From DAIOEK01 sp964648485 (lineage in GTDB: Bacteria; Chloroflexota; Anaerolineae; Anaerolineales; Anaerolineaceae), in NCBI GenBank assembly GCA_964648485.1, contig CAZYOF010000017.1, forward strand, positions 1-64,000: a DNA stretch of 64,000 nucleotides, in the 5' to 3' direction. How positions within the stretch are numbered: the first letter of the stretch is position 1; each line of letters opens with the position of its first letter. The notes beneath the pieces were generated by a model. It was not told the origin of the DNA. It worked only from the letters and a program-made list of their open reading frames with translations, and searched no databases. This document shows, one piece after another, positions 34,479-43,040 of this stretch. Made by a program: the position numbers and the translations under genes.

Positions 34479-36005
34479 ATGACAGATAATTCAAACGAAC
34501 TTGAAAAAACACTATGGGCAGCCGCAGATAAAATGCGCTCGAATATGGACGCAGCTGAATATAAACACGTCGTATTAGGATTGATTTTTCTCAAATACAT
34601 TTCTGATGCATTCAACGATTTGTACCAAAAGCTCGCAGAGAACAAAGGCGAATATGAGGGCTCTGATCCTGAAGACCCAGATGAGTACCTGGCTAACAAT
34701 GTCTTTTTCGTACCTGAAAAAGCGCGCTGGCAATACCTGCAGGACCGCGCCAAACAGCCAGAAATCGGCAAATATCTTGATGACGCCATGGATGCCATCG
34801 AACGGATTAACCCGCCGCTCAAGGGTGTGCTTCCCAAAATTTATGCAGACCCAGAGTTAAACAAGCCGCGGTTGGGGGAATTAATTGATTTAATTGGCAC
34901 AATCGGTTTTCGCCAGGATGCGCACGCGTCCCAGGACCTGCTGGGGCGTGTCTATGAATATTTCTTAGGCCAATTTGCCGACGCCGAAGGGAAAAAAGGC
35001 GGACAATTTTACACCCCTGCCAGTATTGTTAAACTACTTGTCGAGATGATTGAACCTTTTAACGGCCGTGTCTATGACGGCTGCTGCGGCAGCGGCGGTA
35101 TGTTTGTTCAGAGTGAAAAGTTTGTCCGTAACCACCAGGGGAACATCAAAGACCTGTCGATCTTTGGACAAGAGTCCAACCCCACCACCCTGCGGCTGGC
35201 GCGCATGAACCTGGCTATTCGCGGGATCGACGCCAAACTGGAACTAGGCGATACCTTCCTCAATGACCGCCATCCAGACCTCAAAGCGGATTTCATTCTA
35301 GCTAACCCGCCTTTCAATGTGAGTGATTGGAGCGGCGAGCAGCTGCGCGATGACATTCGTTGGAAGTACGGACTGCCGCCAGTCGGTAACGCCAATTATG
35401 CCTGGCTGCAGCATTTTATCCATAAACTCAGCCCCACGGGTACCGCCGGAATTGTGCTCGCAAACGGAAGTATGAACAGCAACACTGGCGGTGAAGGCGA
35501 GATTCGCAAGAATATGATCGAAGCTAACATAGTGGACTGCATGGTTGCCCTGCCTGCCCAGCTTTTTTATAATACGATGATCCCTGCCTGTCTATGGTTC
35601 CTGGCTAGAGACAGGACGAATCATAAATTTCGCAACCGTTCCAACGAGCTATTATTCATTGATGCCCGCAAACTGGGATCGATGATTAATCGCCGCAACA
35701 AAGAGTTTGCACCCGAAGATATCTCCAAAATCGCTGGCACCTACCACGCCTGGCGCGGCGAGGGCGGTGTGTATGAAGACCAGCCCGGTTTTTGCAAAGC
35801 GGCAACCATGGATGAAGTTCGCGCTAACAATTACGTACTGATGCCCGGGCGATATGTGGGCACGGAAGAAGCCGAAGATGACGGCATCCCGTTTGAAGAC
35901 AAAATGAATGCGCTGACGGCTCAACTGGCTGAACAGTTCGCCCGTGGAAATGAACTACAGCAACGGATTCGCGAGAATTTGAAAGGGATCGGTTATGAAT
36001 TCTGA
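34479..36005 (+). CDS. hsdM: Type I R-M adenine methyltransferase, HsdM
   Basis: The 508-residue protein has an HsdM N-terminal helical domain (KTLWAAADKMRSNMDAAEYKHVVLGLIFLKYISD in pieces) and an N6-adenine methyltransferase domain. The latter shows SAM motif YDGCCGSGGMF (199-209) and catalytic NPPF (276-279). FYTPASIVKLLVEMIEP precedes the SAM site, as usual. Two copies with one HsdS methylate the host recognition sequence, and HsdR joins for cutting. The end overlaps the fic gene by 11 bp, with the tail GIGYEF. Confidence 0.95.
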   Translation: MTDNSNELEKTLWAAADKMRSNMDAAEYKHVVLGLIFLKYISDAFNDLYQKLAENKGEYEGSDPEDPDEYLANNVFFVPEKARWQYLQDRAKQPEIGKYLDDAMDAIERINPPLKGVLPKIYADPELNKPRLGELIDLIGTIGFRQDAHASQDLLGRVYEYFLGQFADAEGKKGGQFYTPASIVKLLVEMIEPFNGRVYDGCCGSGGMFVQSEKFVRNHQGNIKDLSIFGQESNPTTLRLARMNLAIRGIDAKLELGDTFLNDRHPDLKADFILANPPFNVSDWSGEQLRDDIRWKYGLPPVGNANYAWLQHFIHKLSPTGTAGIVLANGSMNSNTGGEGEIRKNMIEANIVDCMVALPAQLFYNTMIPACLWFLARDRTNHKFRNRSNELLFIDARKLGSMINRRNKEFAPEDISKIAGTYHAWRGEGGVYEDQPGFCKAATMDEVRANNYVLMPGRYVGTEEAEDDGIPFEDKMNALTAQLAEQFARGNELQQRIRENLKGIGYEF

Positions 36006-37119
36006 AGTAAAACTTCTTCCGCCAGCCAGGTTGGAAGAAACCAAACCCATCTTAAAAAAACTGGCATCCGCACACCGTTACCTGGCAGAGTTAAAGGGTG
36101 TAGCTGCATCGATCCCCAACCAAACCATCCTGATTAACACGCTCGCGCTGCAGGAAGCCAAAGACAGTTCTGCGATTGAGAATATCATTACTACACATGA
36201 TGCTCTGTATAAGGAGCAGTTATTCAGCGATGTGATTAGCGACGCCGCTGCAAAGGAAGTCAGCCTTTACGCGGAAGCGCTCAAACATGGTTTTGATCTG
36301 GCTACGAAAAATCACATGCTCACACTAAACCATGTTGTCGAAATCCAGAAACGGCTGGAACAGAATGACGCCGGCATACGCAAAATTCCAGGCACGGTAC
36401 TGGTCAACCCGGCTAGTGGATCGGTTATTTATACACCTCCTCAGGAGTATCAGACCATTCTGAGATTAATGGATAATCTGATGGCGTATATCAATAACCA
36501 AGAAATGCATGATGTGGACCCCTTAATCAAAATGGCGGTTATTCACTACCAGTTTGAAACCATCCATCCCTTTTATGACGGCAATGGACGCACCGGCAGG
36601 ATCATTAATTTGCTTTACTTGGTCATGGAAGGGTTATTAACCTTACCAGTTTTATACCTCAGCCGCTACATCATTCGCAACAAAGGCGAATATTACCGTC
36701 AGCTGCAAAGCGTGCGGGACACTGACGAATGGGAACCCTGGATATTGTACATGCTAGAAGCAGTGGAACAAACCTCACAGCAAACCATTCTGCTGGTGAA
36801 CGGCATTAAAGACCTGATGATGGATTACAAACACCGTATCCGCAGTGGGTATCCCCGGCTTTACAGCCAGGATCTGATCAACAACTTATTCAGGCATCCT
36901 TACACCAAGATCGAATTCTTAATGCGAGATTTGAACATCAGCCGGCTGACAGCTGCCAAATACCTGGACACGCTGGCAGCGGATGGTTTTCTGGTCAAAG
37001 AGAAAATTTGGCGCAGCAATTACTATGTCAACCTCCCGTTATTTAACCTGCTAAAAGGAGATAACGGGCCGGTCGATACAGAACCGGTTGTCCTCACCCG
37101 CCGTATGGATCAGGTATAA
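35995..37119 (+). CDS. Fic-family protein (class II AMPylator-type) with C-terminal winged helix
   Basis: The 374-residue protein has the Fic active-site loop HPFYDGNGRTGR (from His191) and an N-terminal inhibitory motif SSAIEN (Ser58-xxx-Glu62-Asn63) typical of self-inhibited class II Fic proteins. A C-terminal winged-helix segment (FLMRDLNISRLTAAKYLDTLAADGFL) could bind DNA. Fic enzymes attach AMP or other nucleotides to target proteins. It lies inside the restriction operon, overlapping hsdM by 11 bp. Its role there may be to regulate or poison partner proteins; that is inference. The C-terminal helix might bind the direct repeats just downstream. Confidence 0.92.
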   Translation: MNSEVKLLPPARLEETKPILKKLASAHRYLAELKGVAASIPNQTILINTLALQEAKDSSAIENIITTHDALYKEQLFSDVISDAAAKEVSLYAEALKHGFDLATKNHMLTLNHVVEIQKRLEQNDAGIRKIPGTVLVNPASGSVIYTPPQEYQTILRLMDNLMAYINNQEMHDVDPLIKMAVIHYQFETIHPFYDGNGRTGRIINLLYLVMEGLLTLPVLYLSRYIIRNKGEYYRQLQSVRDTDEWEPWILYMLEAVEQTSQQTILLVNGIKDLMMDYKHRIRSGYPRLYSQDLINNLFRHPYTKIEFLMRDLNISRLTAAKYLDTLAADGFLVKEKIWRSNYYVNLPLFNLLKGDNGPVDTEPVVLTRRMDQV

Positions 37120-37125
37120 AAACAG

Positions 37126-37284
37126 ATGAAAAGTAAACACGATCAATTTGTCATGCATAAAATAGCAAAAAATTTATACATGAAACAAATGTCATGCATA
37201 AATCCAGTAATGACCTTTAAGTTAGAAGATAATCAAGAGAAGTCCATTCACCAGAAATTTGGGGGTATGAGTTATGAGTTCTAA
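37126..37284 (+). other. 52-codon open frame, probable relic of an HsdM C-terminus
   Basis: The frame ends SIHQKFGGMSYEF and overlaps the hsdS start by 11 bp, as many hsdM genes overlap hsdS. The present HsdM ends IRENLKGIGYEF. The shared YEF end, Gly, and basic-amphipathic lead suggest this is what remains of an earlier hsdM end after fic was placed between hsdM and hsdS. No good ribosome site precedes it, so it is probably not expressed as a protein. Confidence 0.5.
37149..37202 (+). repeat. Two 13-bp direct repeats upstream of hsdS, possible operator
   Basis: TGTCATGCATAAA occurs at 37149-37161 and 37190-37202, 41 bp apart, or close to four helical turns. Each holds the palindrome ATGCAT. 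Same-face placement upstream of the only gapped junction in the operon fits a regulator site, such as for the Fic winged helix. Confidence 0.5.
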
Positions 37285-38521
37285 TGAATGGAGAAAATAT
37301 AAATTAGAGGAAATTGCTGAGATTATTGGAGGCGGTACTCCATCAACAACAAATCCAGATTTTTGGGGCGAAGAGATACCTTGGGTAACTCCTCGCGATT
37401 TAGCCAGTACTGATGAACGTTTTATCTCATGCGGGGAAAGGAATATTACAAAAAAGGGTCTACAAAACTCAAGTGCACGGTTGCTACCCGCAGGAACAGT
37501 TTTACTGACAACACGAGCCCCAATAGGTTATTTGAGAATTGCATTGAATCCAATTTGCACAAACCAAGGATTTAAAAGTCTAATTCCAAAAGCAGATATT
37601 GCTGATAACCAATTTCTTTTCTATTTGCTTAAAAACAATGTTGAGTATTTAAAATCGGTTGGCGTAGGAACCACATTTGCTGAAATATCTGGAAGTGCAC
37701 TACGGCAAATTGAATTTCAATTTCCTCCCCTCCCCACACAACGCCGCATCGCCGAAATCCTCTCCGCGCTGGATGACAAGATCGAACTCAACCGCCAGAC
37801 CAATGCCACCCTGGAAGCCATCGCCCAGGCCATTTTCAAGGAGTGGTTTATCAATTTCAACTTCCCCGGTTCAACCGGTGAGATGGTCGAGAGTGAACTG
37901 GGGATGATTCCCAAGGGGTGGAGAGTGGGGAAGCTGGGAGATGTATGCAAGTTGATTAAAGGCGTATCTTATAAAAGTAGCGAGTTACAACATTCGGATT
38001 CAGCTCTTGTAACTTTAAAATCCATAAATCGTGGAGGTGGGTTTAATAATGATGGATTTAAAGAATATTTAGGTACTTTTAAAACCTCACAGTGCCTAAA
38101 AGAAGGGGATTTGATTTTTGCACAAACTGATATAACTCAGAATGCGGATGTTGTCGGTAGCCCTGCAATAGTAGAAAATCCCTTTAATTATAAAAATCTT
38201 GTCGCTTCTCTTGATATTGTCAAATGCGAACCCACAAACGAAATGCCTAGTAGCGGCACACTTTATTATTTTTTACAACGCCAAGAATTTAAAGATTACT
38301 GTTTGAGTCAAACAAATGGTTCGACTGTCTTACATTTGCGTAGCTCAGAAGTCCCGAATTATTTGATGATCATACCCTATTCAAGTATTTTAAGAGAATT
38401 CAATTCTACAATAACTCCTATCAGGCAAATTATCCTAGAAAATAATCAGCAGAATCAAATTTTACGAGAAATTCGTGATGAATTATTGCCCAAATTGATG
38501 AATGGGGAAATTGAGGTATGA
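37274..38521 (+). CDS. hsdS: Type I R-M specificity subunit, HsdS
   Basis: The 415-residue protein has the usual two target-recognition domains. The first (about 1-150) opens YKLEEIAEIIGGGTPST, and its conserved spacer reads LPTQRRIAEILSALDDKIELNRQTNATLEAIAQ in two helices. The second (about 210-380) opens WRVGKLGDVCKLIKG and ends LREIRDELLPKLMNGEIEV. It sets the two-part DNA sequence that HsdM modifies. The spacer is GC-rich and the two recognition domains are AT-rich, consistent with domain exchange by recombination. GGGGGT precedes the start; the stop overlaps the next gene by 4 bp. Confidence 0.95.
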   Translation: MSSNEWRKYKLEEIAEIIGGGTPSTTNPDFWGEEIPWVTPRDLASTDERFISCGERNITKKGLQNSSARLLPAGTVLLTTRAPIGYLRIALNPICTNQGFKSLIPKADIADNQFLFYLLKNNVEYLKSVGVGTTFAEISGSALRQIEFQFPPLPTQRRIAEILSALDDKIELNRQTNATLEAIAQAIFKEWFINFNFPGSTGEMVESELGMIPKGWRVGKLGDVCKLIKGVSYKSSELQHSDSALVTLKSINRGGGFNNDGFKEYLGTFKTSQCLKEGDLIFAQTDITQNADVVGSPAIVENPFNYKNLVASLDIVKCEPTNEMPSSGTLYYFLQRQEFKDYCLSQTNGSTVLHLRSSEVPNYLMIIPYSSILREFNSTITPIRQIILENNQQNQILREIRDELLPKLMNGEIEV

Positions 38522-39567
38522 GCGGATTTAAATATGAGGATGACAATTGTAGGCGATTTAATGACTCCCTCGATGAAGAAGGTCTGGTATACATCGCGGG
38601 GATTGAATTTCAAAGAAGCCGCATCCTCTATGAATTGGCAACCACTACATATATTGATGCGTATAACGAGTTTCAAGAACAGGAATTTCAAGAGTTAAAG
38701 CAGACTGTTTTTGATTCATATCCAGCCTGTGTCGCCTATAATTTTCGGCTATCTGAAAGGGGGGAAGGCGCAAACGATCCTGTACGAAAGCTCTTGCATT
38801 TGAAGGATTCCTGGGAAGCAATCGTTTTCGTTTTATATGCTTTGGTTATGGGGGAAGTGAGATTTAGAAATATTGACATGAAGACATCACAAATATTCGT
38901 TTCACTAGGAACTGGAGGAAACCCTGTTTACGCCAATTTCAATACAGACAGGATCCTTTCAGATGCTATCAAACAAAAAGTTCAAAACATTAAAGCCATA
39001 ATTCTCCATTGTAAAAACAATCATCTGGGATTCAAATGCGAAGAAATCGATGAGACTTTGCTAGATGACCTGTTGGATTTGCAGGATATTCGCAACGATA
39101 TTTCACACCATACAGCTCCAACGCGTGAACAGGCAGAGGCTGAACTTGCTTTAGTGATCCCATTGTTTCAAAAAATGTTGACGAAAACAAAGTTTTTGGA
39201 ACGCTGCAATATTCTTCGATTTGATAGTTACTCATCATCTTGTCGATGTGAATCCTTCAATGGACATTCCCTCAACCGGGAGTATGATAACTACCCATTC
39301 CATGATCCGCAAAAAACAATGGTGTTAGGCCTTGGACAGGAACAATTGTTTGTAAACTGGGATGGGGAATGCTTTAGCCTGTCTCCTTTCCTTCATTTTG
39401 ACCGCGATAATTCTGGACATGAGTCTTATTTATGCTTTTATAAAGGAAAGAAAAACAGCAAATATTGGTTTGAGCCAGTAAAAATTCGAACTGAGAAATC
39501 ATTTGATTCCATTCAATCTCGTTTTGAAATAGAAAAAGACGATCTTGTCAGACTTTTGGTGCCATGA
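38518..39567 (+). CDS. HEPN-motif protein embedded in the type I R-M operon
   Basis: The 349-residue protein is not a standard restriction subunit. A helical stretch (about 150-225) contains LQDIRNDISHH, with Arg192 and His197 forming the RxxxxH motif of HEPN ribonucleases, between long helices as expected. The remainder includes SWEAIVFVLYALVMGE (an N-terminal helical segment) and a Cys/His-containing C-terminal part rich in aromatic residues. It overlaps hsdS and hsdR by 4 bp each, so it is translated within the operon. HEPN proteins often act as toxins or abortive-infection RNases. Function here is inference, and the HEPN call rests on the motif and helical context. Confidence 0.6.
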   Translation: MSGFKYEDDNCRRFNDSLDEEGLVYIAGIEFQRSRILYELATTTYIDAYNEFQEQEFQELKQTVFDSYPACVAYNFRLSERGEGANDPVRKLLHLKDSWEAIVFVLYALVMGEVRFRNIDMKTSQIFVSLGTGGNPVYANFNTDRILSDAIKQKVQNIKAIILHCKNNHLGFKCEEIDETLLDDLLDLQDIRNDISHHTAPTREQAEAELALVIPLFQKMLTKTKFLERCNILRFDSYSSSCRCESFNGHSLNREYDNYPFHDPQKTMVLGLGQEQLFVNWDGECFSLSPFLHFDRDNSGHESYLCFYKGKKNSKYWFEPVKIRTEKSFDSIQSRFEIEKDDLVRLLVP

Positions 39568-42500
39568 TGATATTATACGAATCCGAAATTGAACAAATAT
39601 CCCTCGAATTACTCCGTGACGAGAACGGCTATGTCATCCTTTATGGTCCAGACCTATTAGAAGGCGCCTCTCCCGAGCGTGGTTATAGCGAGGTGGTTCT
39701 TAAAAACCGCTTACGCGCTGCCATTAACCTGATTAACCCGCGCATTCCAGAGGAAGCGCGTGAAGAAGCCTACAAAAAAGCGTTGCGTACCCAGGCGCTG
39801 ACTGTAATCGACAACAACGAAGCCTTCCACCACCTGCTAACCGAAGGCGTGGATGTGAAATTCAGTGTTGGTGATGGCAAAAGCCGCACTGATAAGGTCT
39901 GGCTGGTGGACTTCGCGGTTCCGGAGAATAATGAGTTTTTAGCCGTCAACCAGTTCACCGTGGTGGAAAATAACATCAACAAAAGGCCGGATATCGTCCT
40001 CTTCATCAACGGCTTGCCGTTGGTGGTCATCGAACTGAAGAATGCTGCTGATGAAAAAGCGGATGTGCAGGCAGCCTTTCACCAGTTACAAACCTACCAA
40101 CAGGTGATTCCTTCCCTGTTTACATTTACCGCCTTTGAAGTGATCAGTGACGGTTGGTTTGCCAAAGCCGGCACCATCTCCAGCGACTATTCCCGCTTCA
40201 TGGAATGGAAAAGCCTGGACGGCGTCCATGTGGTGGATTCAAAACACGAACCCGAACTGGAACCTTTGATCAGGGGGTTGTTAAACAAGACGACACTGCT
40301 GGATATCATCCGTCACTTTATCGTTTTTGAAAAGACCAAAGAAAAAACAATCAAAAAAGTGGCCGCCTACCACCAGTATTTTGCTGTCAATAAAGCCATC
40401 ATCTCCACCTTGCGCGCCTCAGCTAATGAAAACGGGCATTTCGCCGCTGAACACCCGGCCGTTTATGGGCTGCCAACTGTCGATCACCAACCCAAAGGCG
40501 ATAAACGCGCCGGGGTGGTGTGGCACACCCAGGGCAGCGGCAAGAGCCTTTCCATGGTGTTTTATGCCGGCAAGCTGGTGCTTGCAGAAGAAATGAATAA
40601 TCCCACTCTGGTGGTGCTGACCGACCGAAATGACCTCGACCAGCAGCTCTACGAGACGTTCAGCAATTGCCAGCAGTTATTACGCCAGACACCGGTGCAG
40701 GCTACCAACCGCGAAGATCTGAAAAAATTGCTTTCGGTGGCTTCCGGCGGGATTGTCTTTACCACCATTCAAAAATTTTTGCCGGAAGAAAACGGCGGGG
40801 TGTATCCAACACTGACCGAACGACGCAACGTGGTTGTCATCGCGGATGAAGCTCACCGCAGCCAGTACGATTTCATTGACGGCTTTGCCCGGCATATGCG
40901 CGATGCTCTGCCGAATGCCTCATTCATCGGGTTTACCGGTACCCCGATTGAGAAAGAAGATAAAAATACCCAGGCGGTTTTTGGCAATTATGTGGATATC
41001 TATGATATTCAGCAGGCTGTGGAAGATGGTGCGACTGTGCGCATCTTTTACGAAAGCCGGTTGGCAAAAATTGAACTATCTGCTGCGGATCAAAAAATCC
41101 TCGATGAACGCGTTGAAGAAATCACCGAAGATGATGAACTGACCGAAAAGCAAAAACGCTTTGCCCGCTGGACTGGCAAGGAAGCCGTGGTGGGAAGCAA
41201 AGATCGTATCAAACAGGTGGCAGCGGATATTGTCAGTCATTTTGAGCAGCGCCTTTCTGCCGCAGAGGGCAAAGGCATGATCGTCTGCATGAGCCGGCGC
41301 ATCTGTGTTGCACTGCACAAAGAAATTATCAAATTACGCCCTCAATGGTACAGCCCGGAGGATGACAAAGGCGCCATTAAAATCGTAATGACCGGCTCAG
41401 CCAGTGATCCACTCGATTGGCAGGAGCATATCCGCAATAAAGATCGGCGCAAGGCCATTGGCAATCGTCTGAAAGACCCCAACGATACGCTCAAGCTGAT
41501 CATTGTCCGGGATATGTTCCTGACCGGTTTTGATGCGCCTTGCCTGCACACCATGTATATTGATAAACCCATGAACGGGCATACCCTCATGCAGGCTATC
41601 GCCCGGGTCAACCGGGTCTTTGGCGACAAAGAAGGCGGGCTGATTGTCGATTACATCGGCATCGCCCAGGATTTAAAAAATGCGCTTTTAGTGTATGCTG
41701 CCAGCCAGGGCAAAGGACAGATCACCTTCGATCAGGAAGAAGCAGTCGCCAAGATGCTGGAATATTATGAAATCGTGGTGGATATGTTCGGGCGTTTTGA
41801 TTATCGTCGCTATTTCGCATTGGAACCCAAGAAAAAACTCACCTTCATCCTTGACGCAGCCAATTACATTGCCGACCTGTCTGAAGTAAAAGAGGGCACA
41901 ACTATCCGCAATGGGAAAGAGAGATTCAAGGAGAACGTCATTAAGTTACAAAAGGCCTTTGGTTTGGCAGTTCCGCACCCCAAAGCGCTCGAAATCCGCG
42001 ATGATCTGGCTTTTTTTCAGGCGATCAAAGCCCGTTTCACCAAGTTTGACGAGACAACAAAGACGCGCACGAACGAAGAAATCGAAACGGCCATCCGGCA
42101 AATTATTAATGACGCAATTATTTCCAGTGAAGTCATCGATGTCTTCGATGCCGCCGGCATTCGCAAACCGGATATTTCCATCCTTTCGGATGAGTTTTTG
42201 TCCGAGATTCAGGGCATGGAACGTCGAAATCTGGCGCTTGAACTGCTCAAACGATTGCTCAACGATGAGATAAAAACCCGAGGACAAATGAATATGGTCC
42301 AGGGACGCAAATTCTCTGAAATGCTGGCGGAAGCAGTGAAACGCTATCAGAATGGATTAATTGATTCGGCTAAGATCATTGAAGAATTAATTCTATTGGC
42401 GAAGGATATCCGCGCAGCGGATCAACGCGGCGAAAAGTTGAATCTCCGCCAGGATGAATTGGCCTTTTACGACGCTCTTGCAGATAACCCAAATGCTGAA

Positions 42501-42746
42501 AATCTGCTTGGTGATCAAATCCTGAAGCAAATCGCCCACGAGCTCACCGAAAGCGTTAGGAATAATACTTCAATCGACTGGCAATATAAGCAGAGTGTGC
42601 AGGCAAAATTGCGGGTATTAGTGAAGCGTATATTACGGAAATACAAATATCCACCGGATGATCCGGCGACTGGCGAATATACAATATCTGTAAATAAAGT
42701 ATTGGATCAGGCAACTCAATTAGCAGGTTTTTGGGCTGGTCAATAA
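39564..42746 (+). CDS. hsdR: Type I R-M endonuclease and translocase, HsdR
   Basis: The 1060-residue subunit has an N-terminal PD-ExK nuclease (RPDIVLFINGLPLVVIELKN; Asp143, Glu157, Lys159). Two RecA-like motor domains follow: Walker A HTQGSGKS (about 320), DEAH box IADEAHRSQYD, FIGFTGTPIE, and motif VI AIARVNRVFG. A helical C-terminal part (about 780-1060) would bind the HsdM/HsdS core. It pumps DNA past the bound complex and cuts far from an unmodified site. It starts 4 bp inside the HEPN gene, with ATG 39567 as an alternative start. It closes the island; no clear terminator follows. Confidence 0.95.
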   Translation: MMILYESEIEQISLELLRDENGYVILYGPDLLEGASPERGYSEVVLKNRLRAAINLINPRIPEEAREEAYKKALRTQALTVIDNNEAFHHLLTEGVDVKFSVGDGKSRTDKVWLVDFAVPENNEFLAVNQFTVVENNINKRPDIVLFINGLPLVVIELKNAADEKADVQAAFHQLQTYQQVIPSLFTFTAFEVISDGWFAKAGTISSDYSRFMEWKSLDGVHVVDSKHEPELEPLIRGLLNKTTLLDIIRHFIVFEKTKEKTIKKVAAYHQYFAVNKAIISTLRASANENGHFAAEHPAVYGLPTVDHQPKGDKRAGVVWHTQGSGKSLSMVFYAGKLVLAEEMNNPTLVVLTDRNDLDQQLYETFSNCQQLLRQTPVQATNREDLKKLLSVASGGIVFTTIQKFLPEENGGVYPTLTERRNVVVIADEAHRSQYDFIDGFARHMRDALPNASFIGFTGTPIEKEDKNTQAVFGNYVDIYDIQQAVEDGATVRIFYESRLAKIELSAADQKILDERVEEITEDDELTEKQKRFARWTGKEAVVGSKDRIKQVAADIVSHFEQRLSAAEGKGMIVCMSRRICVALHKEIIKLRPQWYSPEDDKGAIKIVMTGSASDPLDWQEHIRNKDRRKAIGNRLKDPNDTLKLIIVRDMFLTGFDAPCLHTMYIDKPMNGHTLMQAIARVNRVFGDKEGGLIVDYIGIAQDLKNALLVYAASQGKGQITFDQEEAVAKMLEYYEIVVDMFGRFDYRRYFALEPKKKLTFILDAANYIADLSEVKEGTTIRNGKERFKENVIKLQKAFGLAVPHPKALEIRDDLAFFQAIKARFTKFDETTKTRTNEEIETAIRQIINDAIISSEVIDVFDAAGIRKPDISILSDEFLSEIQGMERRNLALELLKRLLNDEIKTRGQMNMVQGRKFSEMLAEAVKRYQNGLIDSAKIIEELILLAKDIRAADQRGEKLNLRQDELAFYDALADNPNAENLLGDQILKQIAHELTESVRNNTSIDWQYKQSVQAKLRVLVKRILRKYKYPPDDPATGEYTISVNKVLDQATQLAGFWAGQ

Positions 42747-42788
42747 ATTAGAATTAATACCTAACTTTCCAAGAACAGGGGCGAGTCA

Positions 42789-42985
42789 TTACACTCCCCA
42801 GCGCAGCGGGTTGTGGATGATGTATTCGCGGATGCGCGCTAAATCCGCTTCGCCGCGGATGATATGCTCATAATAATTGCGCTGCCAGATCGGCGTGCCC
42901 TGGGTATCGTTGATCTCTTTGATCCGTTTGGTGACGGCGGATTTGTATGCCCGGACGATCGTGGGGAGGGTCGTTGGGGCGCAGC
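42789..42985 (-). pseudogene. REP-associated tyrosine transposase (RAYT) C-terminal relic
   Basis: Reading the minus strand, a frame ending at 42789 encodes IVRAYKSAVTKRI, then PIWQRNYYEHIIRGE, then RIREYIIHNPLRWG, the C-terminal signature of RAYT-type Y1 transposases. The upstream part and the HUH/Tyr active site are gone, replaced by palindromic repeats. It marks the right edge of the defence island. Confidence 0.85.
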
Positions 42986-42996
42986 GCGCTGCGCCC
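42977..42996. repeat. Perfect 20-bp GC-rich palindrome in the RAYT relic
   Basis: GGGCGCAGCG and its exact inverse complement meet head to head. A related imperfect copy lies 20 bp downstream. These look like REP palindromes, the substrates of RAYT transposases. Confidence 0.75.
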
Positions 42997-43015
42997 GTAC
43001 GAGGGGCGCTAGTTG

Positions 43016-43035
43016 GGGTACAGCGTGCTGTGCCC
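43016..43035. repeat. Second, imperfect copy of the palindrome
   Basis: GGGTACAGCG/TGCTGTGCCC repeats the 42977 unit with compensating changes, in the same surrounding (GTTGGGG before, CGTACG after). It directly precedes the mfd stop. Confidence 0.7.
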
Positions 43036-43040
43036 GTACG

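Noticed and set aside
37126..37284. Antitoxin gene for Fic
   Set aside because: The class II Fic carries its own inhibitory motif, the frame lacks a ribosome site, and its end looks like an HsdM tail.
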